A DNA stretch of 11,508 nt, from positions 1 to 11,508 of the forward strand of contig DDPV01000030.1 in assembly GCA_002342365.1 (NCBI GenBank). Direction: 5' to 3'. A program made the translations under genes and the position numbers. Positions 7,369 through 11,508 of this stretch are shown here, in pieces (position 1 is the stretch's first letter; every line of letters starts with the position of its first letter). Origin of the DNA: Burkholderiales bacterium UBA2459 (lineage in GTDB: Bacteria > Pseudomonadota > Gammaproteobacteria > Burkholderiales > Burkholderiaceae_E). A model generated the notes under the pieces. It did not search any database and had not been told where the DNA came from. It saw only the letters and a list, made by a program, of their open reading frames with translations.

Positions 7369-7794
7369 CTAGGGAAAAACCTGGCTGAAGCGCCTGCCAC
7401 GATACTCAAAAGTCACAATCTCACCTTGCTGAATCTGTACCGGTACATTGTTGCAAACGTTACGAATTTCGTAGCCTGTGGCCTGAGCAGGCTGGGATCC
7501 CATTTGGCTGCCAAGCACAGCACCGACGGCTGTTGCCACGGTCTTGCCGTCGCCGCGGCCAATCTGGTTCCCCAAAGCAGCGCCGATCACCCCGCCGACG
7601 ACTGCGCCACCCACGCCCGGGTTGCTTGAGGTCTGGACTTGCACCTGTTGGCACTGCTGCTGCATCACGGTCACAAGGTTGGCCTGTCTTGCGACGACAA
7701 AGGCCGCATCAGGGGTCTGGATTGTGGTTTGCCCGAGCCCCACCGCTGGAAGGAGTGCAAAAGAAAAGGCAACGCCGATTGAAGTTTTCATCAT
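7369..7794 (-). CDS. exported glycine-zipper 2TM domain protein (17-kDa-antigen-like)
   Basis: A 141-residue protein with a signal peptide (basic MMK, hydrophobic SIGVAFSFALLPAVG, probable cleavage near residue 21 before QTT). A glycine zipper follows at about residues 60-100: GVGGAVVGGVIGAALGNQIG, then VGAVLGSQMG. This is the pattern of the Rick_17kDa_Anti/glycine-zipper 2TM family of outer-membrane or periplasmic proteins. C48 and C114 lie on either side of the zipper and could form a disulfide. There is no lipobox. The C-terminus (IVTFEYRGRRFSQVF) resembles the beta-rich tail of related proteins. GGAG precedes two adjacent ATGs by four bases (7794) or seven bases (7791); the second spacing is more usual. 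These proteins are generally linked to the cell envelope, but the exact role here is unknown. Confidence 0.85.
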   Translation of the reverse strand: MMKTSIGVAFSFALLPAVGLGQTTIQTPDAAFVVARQANLVTVMQQQCQQVQVQTSSNPGVGGAVVGGVIGAALGNQIGRGDGKTVATAVGAVLGSQMGSQPAQATGYEIRNVCNNVPVQIQQGEIVTFEYRGRRFSQVFP

Positions 7795-7915
7795 ATAGCT
7801 CCGATATTTATGATTCCGATAACGCAGCAGGTGGGTTTGCGGTTGACCGCTTCGAACCTGGCCCGAGCTTTGACCGAATCCCCAGCCTTGACTGAATAAG
7901 ACCGGCGACAGCTTA

Positions 7916-7938
7916 GCGCAAGGCCAGGGCCTTTGCGC
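7916..7938. repeat. GC-rich inverted repeat between genes
   Basis: GCGCAAGGCC (7916-7925) is followed after two bases by GGCCTTTGCGC (7928-7938), its reverse complement with one extra T. It could fold into a tight hairpin with a single bulge. It lies about 105 bases past the stop of the persulfide dioxygenase gene and has no T-tract in either direction, so it is not a clear intrinsic terminator. The rest of the gene-free stretch 7795-8042 shows nothing I can support beyond the presumed promoter of the glycine-zipper gene. Confidence 0.4.
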
Positions 7939-8042
7939 GAAACACCGAGCAAGCGTAATCGCCTATCGGGTAGCAGCGAGCGTCGCGTCGTCGGTTCGCC
8001 GTGGCCGAGTCATTGGCGCGGAGGCGTCTCCTGACGATCTAG

Positions 8043-8918
8043 TTAAAGTGCATCGAGTGGAATCTTTGCGTAGGCGATACCGTTATTCTCCGACGGTGGA
8101 AACTCGCCCGCACGGATATTGATTTGGACGGCCGGCAGCATCAGGACCGGCATTTCAAGGCTGGCATCACGTGTGGTGCGCATCGCGACAAACTGCGCCT
8201 CGCTGATGCCATCCTTCACATGGATATTGTGGGCTCGCTGCTCGGCCACCGTGCTTTCAAAGCAGACCGGACGACCGACTGGCGGGTAGTCATGACACAT
8301 GAAAAGTCGGGTCGCTGCCGGCAGGCTCAAAATCTTTCGCACCGACCCAAACAAGGCCTTTGCATCGCCACCGGGAAAGTCACAACGCGCAGTACCCAAA
8401 TCGGGCATAAACAGGGTGTCTCCCACAAAGACTGCATCACCGAACTGGTAAGCGACGCAGGCGGGGGTATGCCCTGGCACTTCAATGCATTGACCTTGGT
8501 GGGTGCCCAGGGGAATTGGCTCGCCATCGCGAAAAAGATGGTCGAACTGCGAGCCGTCCTGCTTAAAGCCCGCCTCAAGGTTGAAGATTCGCTTGAAAAC
8601 AGTTTGCACCGCGGTGATGTGCTGACCGATGGCGCTGCGGCCACCTAGCTGCCGCTTTAAATAAGCAGCGGCAGTCAAATGGTCAGCGTGAGCATGGGTC
8701 TCCAAAATCCACGCGGGCTTCAAGCGCTTGGCGTTGACGAAATCGATCACTTTGCTGGCCGAAGGATGGCTTGTTCGCCCCGATTTCGGGTCGTAGTCCA
8801 GGACCGGATCAATGATTGCGCAAGGCGAGCCTTCAGACTCATAAACCACATAGGTCACGGTGCAGGTGGTTGGATCAAAGATGCCATGAACCTGAGGTTG
8901 AAATGGATGGGGGTTCAT
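8043..8918 (-). CDS. blh: persulfide dioxygenase, ETHE1-like/Blh metallo-beta-lactamase-fold protein
   Basis: Non-heme-iron enzyme that oxidises glutathione persulfide to glutathione and sulfite in sulfide detoxification. Numbered from ATG 8918 (291 residues), it shows the MBL-fold motif THAHADH (H75, H77, D79, H80), H150 in VPGHTPAC, D167 in VGDTLF and H209 in MCHDYPP. The ETHE1-type iron ligands are expected to be H75, H150 and D167. TARCDFPGG is typical of persulfide dioxygenases and is part of the glutathione-binding region. A TTG at 8975 would extend the protein by 19 residues, but it lies within the divergent promoter/operator, so ATG 8918 is preferred. It has a modest AGAAAG site four bases upstream. 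There is no fused rhodanese or DUF442 domain, unlike some Blh proteins. Divergent pairing with the BigR-like gene supports the assignment. Confidence 0.93.
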   Translation of the reverse strand: MNPHPFQPQVHGIFDPTTCTVTYVVYESEGSPCAIIDPVLDYDPKSGRTSHPSASKVIDFVNAKRLKPAWILETHAHADHLTAAAYLKRQLGGRSAIGQHITAVQTVFKRIFNLEAGFKQDGSQFDHLFRDGEPIPLGTHQGQCIEVPGHTPACVAYQFGDAVFVGDTLFMPDLGTARCDFPGGDAKALFGSVRKILSLPAATRLFMCHDYPPVGRPVCFESTVAEQRAHNIHVKDGISEAQFVAMRTTRDASLEMPVLMLPAVQINIRAGEFPPSENNGIAYAKIPLDAL

Positions 8919-8968
8919 CGGACTTTCTGCATGGAGGGGTTTAGCGATTCCTTCGTTCTTTATTAACT

Positions 8969-8998
8969 TTGTCAACTTATAATCTATTGACTTATAAT
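8969..8998 (+). promoter_or_regulatory. predicted promoter of the bigR-like/pmpAB/SulP series
   Basis: TTGTCA (8969-8974), an 18-base spacer and a perfect TATAAT (8993-8998) form a sigma-70-like promoter. Transcription would start near 9005, about 55 bases before ATG 9061. It overlaps the opposing dioxygenase promoter, so both directions can be controlled by one bound repressor. Confidence 0.6.
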
Positions 8999-9009
8999 CT
9001 ATTTGTCAA
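8971..9009. promoter_or_regulatory. tandem-repeat operator, likely site of the BigR-like repressor
   Basis: ACTTATAATCTATT occurs twice without a mismatch (8975-8988 and 8990-9003), one base apart, giving a 15-base period. The pentamers GTCAA (8971-8975), TTGAC (8987-8991) and GTCAA (9005-9009) alternate in orientation, so each repeat is also bracketed by an inverted repeat. The site is AT-rich in an otherwise GC-rich region, lies between the divergent genes and covers both predicted promoters. Binding of the neighbouring ArsR-family protein is inferred from this arrangement. Confidence 0.65.
8981..9009 (-). promoter_or_regulatory. predicted promoter of the persulfide dioxygenase gene
   Basis: Read on the minus strand, a perfect -35 TTGACA (9009-9004) is followed by a 17-base spacer and TAGATT (8986-8981, four of six matches to the -10 consensus). 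Transcription would begin near 8974 and give a leader of about 55 bases to ATG 8918. The element lies wholly within the tandem repeat, so repressor binding should block it. Confidence 0.6.
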
Positions 9010-9060
9010 TATGGTTTCTTAGGTCGATGTTCATCCTTAATACTGCCGGAAGCGTTAAAC

Positions 9061-9384
9061 ATGGATACAGCAGCCTTGGACCTCGATCATATGAAGGCAT
9101 CGGCCGACAAGGCCTGCCGATTGATGAAAGTGCTCTCCAACCCGGACCGGCTGATGCTGCTTTGCCAGCTCTCACAAGGCGAAAAAAGGGTCGGTGAGCT
9201 TGAAACGATGCTGGGCATCGTGCAACCAACCTTGTCCCAACAGCTCAGCGTGCTGCGCGACGAAGCGCTGGTGAGCACGCGTCGGGACGGCAAGAGCATC
9301 TACTACCGGATTGCGAGTCCGGAGGCGCTCGCTGTTATGCAGGTTTTATACGAGCAATTCTGTCGTTCGGGAGCATCCGCATGA
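9061..9384 (+). CDS. bigR: ArsR-family persulfide-sensing repressor, BigR/SqrR-like
   Basis: A 107-residue winged-helix repressor of the ArsR/SmtB family. The DNA-recognition region is VGELETMLGIVQPTLSQQLSVLRDEALV, followed by the wing TRRDGKSIYYRI. C35 (in LMLLCQL) and C101 (in EQFCRS) match in position and context the two cysteines that form the thiol switch of BigR and SqrR. C19 is extra. The ELxVC-type metal box of ArsR/SmtB sensors is absent, since LLCQL is the BigR form. Start ATG 9061 has GGAAG eight bases upstream. Its stop overlaps the pmpA start by four bases (ATGA). It probably represses itself, the downstream transporters and the divergent dioxygenase until sulfane sulfur links C35 and C101. 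Confidence 0.92.
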   Translation: MDTAALDLDHMKASADKACRLMKVLSNPDRLMLLCQLSQGEKRVGELETMLGIVQPTLSQQLSVLRDEALVSTRRDGKSIYYRIASPEALAVMQVLYEQFCRSGASA

Positions 9385-9821
9385 GTATCGATTGGGAACA
9401 CTTCACCCCATTGTCATCGCTTGCGGGGGGCATGTTGCTGGGGTTCGCCGCGGCCATTTTTATTCTGGTCAATGGCCGAATCCTTGGCATCAGCGGCATT
9501 CTCGGAGGCTTGCTGCTCCCACGCGCAGGCGACAGCGGCTGGCGCATTGCCTTCATGCTTGGATTGCTCGCAGCAGCGCCCCTTTTTCACGCTCTGGTGC
9601 CTGAGCAATTCACAAGCTTGGCCCGGATTGATGCGAGCAGCCTGCAGGTGGTGGTTGCTGGTTTGCTGGTTGGTATCGGCACACGTTATGCCTCGGGCTG
9701 TACCAGCGGGCACGGCGTTTGCGGCCTCTCACGCTTATCACCCCGCTCCCTTATGGCAACCGCCTCGTTTATGGCGGCGGGCTTTGCCACGGTCTATGTC
9801 ATGCGTCATTTTTTTCAATGA
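9381..9821 (+). CDS. pmpA: YeeE/YedE-family sulfur transport protein, PmpA-like half
   Basis: Inner-membrane protein of 146 residues from the YeeE/YedE (TsuA-related) family, with about four hydrophobic segments. It carries the characteristic motif ASGCTSGHGVCGLSR with C107 and C114; conserved cysteines of this family are thought to pass thiosulfate or sulfane sulfur through the membrane. It is half the size of full-length YeeE/TsuA and is followed directly by the second half as a separate gene, the arrangement called PmpA-PmpB. The start ATG overlaps the regulator stop (ATGA at 9381-9384), so translation should be coupled. The first membrane segment begins near residue 14 (LAGGMLLGFAAAIFILV). 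Confidence 0.92.
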   Translation: MSIDWEHFTPLSSLAGGMLLGFAAAIFILVNGRILGISGILGGLLLPRAGDSGWRIAFMLGLLAAAPLFHALVPEQFTSLARIDASSLQVVVAGLLVGIGTRYASGCTSGHGVCGLSRLSPRSLMATASFMAAGFATVYVMRHFFQ

Positions 9822-9831
9822 GGATATCGAG

Positions 9832-10296
9832 ATGATTCATCAAGTACAGCTTTATCGCCTCGCGGAATGTCTTGTGGGCTTGCTCTTTGGCCTAGGCTTG
9901 ATGCTCTCGGGGATGACCGATCCGGGCAAGGTCATCGGGTTTCTCGACCTCTTGGGTAACTGGGATCCTTCGTTGGCCTTGGTCATGGGCGGTGCAATCC
10001 TTGTGGGTTTTTTTGCGTTCAGGATTGCAAATCGGCGGGAAACCGCCCTTTTTGGCGCGAGCTTGAGGTGGCCTCAAAACAGGCAGGCGGATAAGGCACT
10101 GGTGATTGGAAGCTTGCTCTTTGGCGCCGGATGGGGTTTGGCGGGCTTTTGCCCAGGGCCGGCACTGGTGTCGATGGCTGATGGACAACCGAAAGCGCTG
10201 ATTTTTGTGGCCGCGATGCTCGCTGGCATGTTGGGCTTTGAGTTGATGGAGCGCTTTGTGCACGCACCGCGCAGGGCCAGGTTCAATGAAGTCTGA
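9832..10296 (+). CDS. pmpB: YeeE/YedE-family sulfur transport protein, PmpB-like half (DUF6691-type)
   Basis: Inner-membrane protein of 154 residues, the partner of the preceding PmpA-like protein. It has about four hydrophobic segments and the family motif FGAGWGLAGFCPGPAL with C107. It opens with LVGLLFGLGLMLSGMTDPGKVIGFLD, the conserved start of this half. The frame stays open upstream to 9421, but that part is an out-of-frame reading of pmpA. The true start is ATG 9832, ten bases after the pmpA stop, with GAGGA (9820-9824) as ribosome-binding site. Together the two proteins should form a channel or carrier for a reduced sulfur species. Confidence 0.92.
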   Translation: MIHQVQLYRLAECLVGLLFGLGLMLSGMTDPGKVIGFLDLLGNWDPSLALVMGGAILVGFFAFRIANRRETALFGASLRWPQNRQADKALVIGSLLFGAGWGLAGFCPGPALVSMADGQPKALIFVAAMLAGMLGFELMERFVHAPRRARFNEV

Positions 10297-10339
10297 GGCG
10301 ATGGCTGGATAAGCTGATCGACCTCGAGCGGGTGCTTCC

Positions 10340-11508
10340 GTGATTGAAAAGCCACGATGGCTTTTCTCGGTCCCCATCCTTGTTTGGGGCCCTCAGTACA
10401 GCCGCGAGAATCTCAGCCAAGACGGGTTTGCGGCTTTCATCGTGACCCTGATGCTGATCCCGCAAAGCCTTGCCTACGCCACGCTTGCCGGATTGCCACC
10501 GGTAGTTGGCTTGTATGCCAGTGTGGCTCCTTTGTTGGTTTATGCGGTCCTCGGCAGTAGCCGCGTACTGGCGGTCGGCCCCGTGGCGGTGGTGTCGCTG
10601 ATGACCGCAGCGACTGTGGCTGAGCACGCTGCCGCGGGCACGCATGCCTACTGGCAGGTGGCGATGACTCTGGCCCTCTTATCAGGCGCATTACTCTTTC
10701 TGATGGGATTGCTGCGCCTGGGTTTTCTTGCGAATTTCTTGAGCCACCCGGTCATTTCAGGATTTATAACAGCTTCGGGTTTGTTAATTGCCTTGAGTCA
10801 AGTCAAGACCATCATGGCAGTCAAAGCTGAGGGCGATCACTTTTTCGATTTGCTGCTTGTACTGATCGCCCAGGCGCCCAGCGTGCATGGTTTGACGCTC
10901 ATCCTTGGGGTTGTAACCATCGGCTTTTTGGTCTGGGTGCGTAAGGGTTTAAGGCCGCTTCTCATCCGGTTCGGGCTGCCTTTGGGCCTTGCTGATTTTT
11001 GCGTCAAAGCCGGGCCGGTTGCAGCGATCGTACTGAGCAGCCTGCTGGCTTGGGCTCTCGATTGGCAGGAGAAAGGCGTGAAGTTGGTCGGAGCGATCCC
11101 TCAAGGTCTTCCGCCGCTCACGGTGCCGATCTGGGATCCTGCGCTGTGGCGGGAACTCTTGGTCCCTGCGCTGCTCATCAGTGCGGTGGGCTTTGTAGAA
11201 TCGGTCTCGGTGGGTCAAACCTTGGCCGCAAAACGCAGACAGCGTATCGAGCCCGACCAGGAGTTAATCGCCCTCGGTGCCAGCAATTTGTCGGCGGCCT
11301 TTACGGGTGGTTTCCCGGTGACCGGCGGTTTTTCCCGCTCGGTCGTGAATTTCGACGCCGGGGCTCAGACCCCCGCTGCAGGCGTTTTCACGGCGCTTGG
11401 GATTGCGCTGGCCTCACTTTTTCTGACGCCGGCGCTTTACTTCCTGCCCCAGGTGACTTTGGCCGCCACCATTGTTGTTGCGGTGCTTGCCTTGGTCGAT
11501 TTCGGCGT
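10340..11508 (+). CDS. SulP-family anion permease (partial, C-terminus outside window)
   Basis: Membrane transporter of the SulP/SLC26 family, which carries sulfate and other anions. The frame is open to the window end (389 codons). It shows IPQSLAYATLAGLPPVVGLY and then AVLGSSRVLAVGPVAVVSL, the SulP signature in the first membrane segments, followed by SHPVISGFITASG and the later FPVTGGFSRSVVNFDAGAQT region of the anion-binding core. The C-terminal part of the core and any STAS domain are beyond the window. I chose GTG 10340 because the frame is closed upstream at 10310-10312 and the first in-frame ATG falls inside membrane segment 1; the ribosome-binding site is weak. It lies 43 bases after pmpB on the same strand, so it is probably in the same transcript and may export sulfite or sulfate or import an anion. 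No usual-frame ORF call covers it because it lacks a stop and uses GTG. Confidence 0.9.
   Translation, partial: MIEKPRWLFSVPILVWGPQYSRENLSQDGFAAFIVTLMLIPQSLAYATLAGLPPVVGLYASVAPLLVYAVLGSSRVLAVGPVAVVSLMTAATVAEHAAAGTHAYWQVAMTLALLSGALLFLMGLLRLGFLANFLSHPVISGFITASGLLIALSQVKTIMAVKAEGDHFFDLLLVLIAQAPSVHGLTLILGVVTIGFLVWVRKGLRPLLIRFGLPLGLADFCVKAGPVAAIVLSSLLAWALDWQEKGVKLVGAIPQGLPPLTVPIWDPALWRELLVPALLISAVGFVESVSVGQTLAAKRRQRIEPDQELIALGASNLSAAFTGGFPVTGGFSRSVVNFDAGAQTPAAGVFTALGIALASLFLTPALYFLPQVTLAATIVVAVLALVDFG

Noticed and set aside
8919..8975. TTG-started 19-residue extension of the persulfide dioxygenase
   Set aside because: The TTG lies inside the tandem-repeat operator and at about the predicted transcription start, so it is unlikely to be translated.
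9421..9831. N-terminal extension of the pmpB frame across pmpA
   Set aside because: This part is an alternate-frame reading of pmpA. The family-like sequence begins only at ATG 9832, which has its own ribosome-binding site.
9892..10377. Minus-strand frame of 161 codons opposite pmpB
   Set aside because: Antisense shadow of a membrane protein, His/Arg/Gln-rich, with no domain features.

Overview
The window looks like chromosomal DNA of a betaproteobacterium, probably Burkholderiales. This is inferred from the moderately high GC content, the style of the LIV-type transporter proteins and the BigR-type sulfur locus; no rRNA or other taxonomic marker is present. There are no tRNAs, insertion sequences, phage genes or CRISPR arrays. 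The window cuts a gene at each end.

Positions 1-6571 hold one minus-strand gene cluster that looks like an operon. In transcription order it is: an ornithine cyclodeaminase/mu-crystallin family imine reductase (6571-5603), two LIV-type ABC ATPases (LivG 5555-4782, LivF 4780-4079), a periplasmic substrate-binding protein (3969-2740), two permeases (LivH 2706-1822, LivM about 1817-858) and an FAD-dependent oxidoreductase of the D-amino-acid oxidase fold (880 to beyond position 1). The last gene starts inside the end of livM. The layout suggests uptake of an amino acid or a related imino or N-substituted compound, oxidation by the flavoenzyme to an imine, and NAD(P)H-dependent reduction of a cyclic imine by the OCD-family enzyme. 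The substrate is not identifiable from sequence.

Positions 6711-7794 hold two small minus-strand genes with no evident link to their neighbours: a protein with three EF-hand loops and an exported glycine-zipper protein. A gene-free stretch (7795-8042) follows, with one GC-rich inverted repeat.

Positions 8043-11508 form a sulfide/persulfide detoxification module arranged around a divergent promoter. An ETHE1-like persulfide dioxygenase (minus strand) faces a plus-strand series: a BigR/SqrR-like ArsR repressor with two thiol-switch cysteines, two half-size YeeE/YedE (PmpA, PmpB) sulfur-transport proteins, and the 5' part of a SulP anion permease that runs off the window. Between the divergent genes lies a perfect 14-bp direct repeat with 15-bp period. 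It contains promoter-like hexamers for both directions and is the likely operator. In this reading, persulfide oxidises the repressor, the dioxygenase converts glutathione persulfide to sulfite, the Pmp proteins move a sulfur compound, and SulP moves the resulting oxyanion.

The least ordinary signals are the operator architecture, the pairing of a flavin oxidase with an imine reductase around one transporter, and the Lys-to-Arg change in the Walker A motif of LivF. No wholly unknown system was found.
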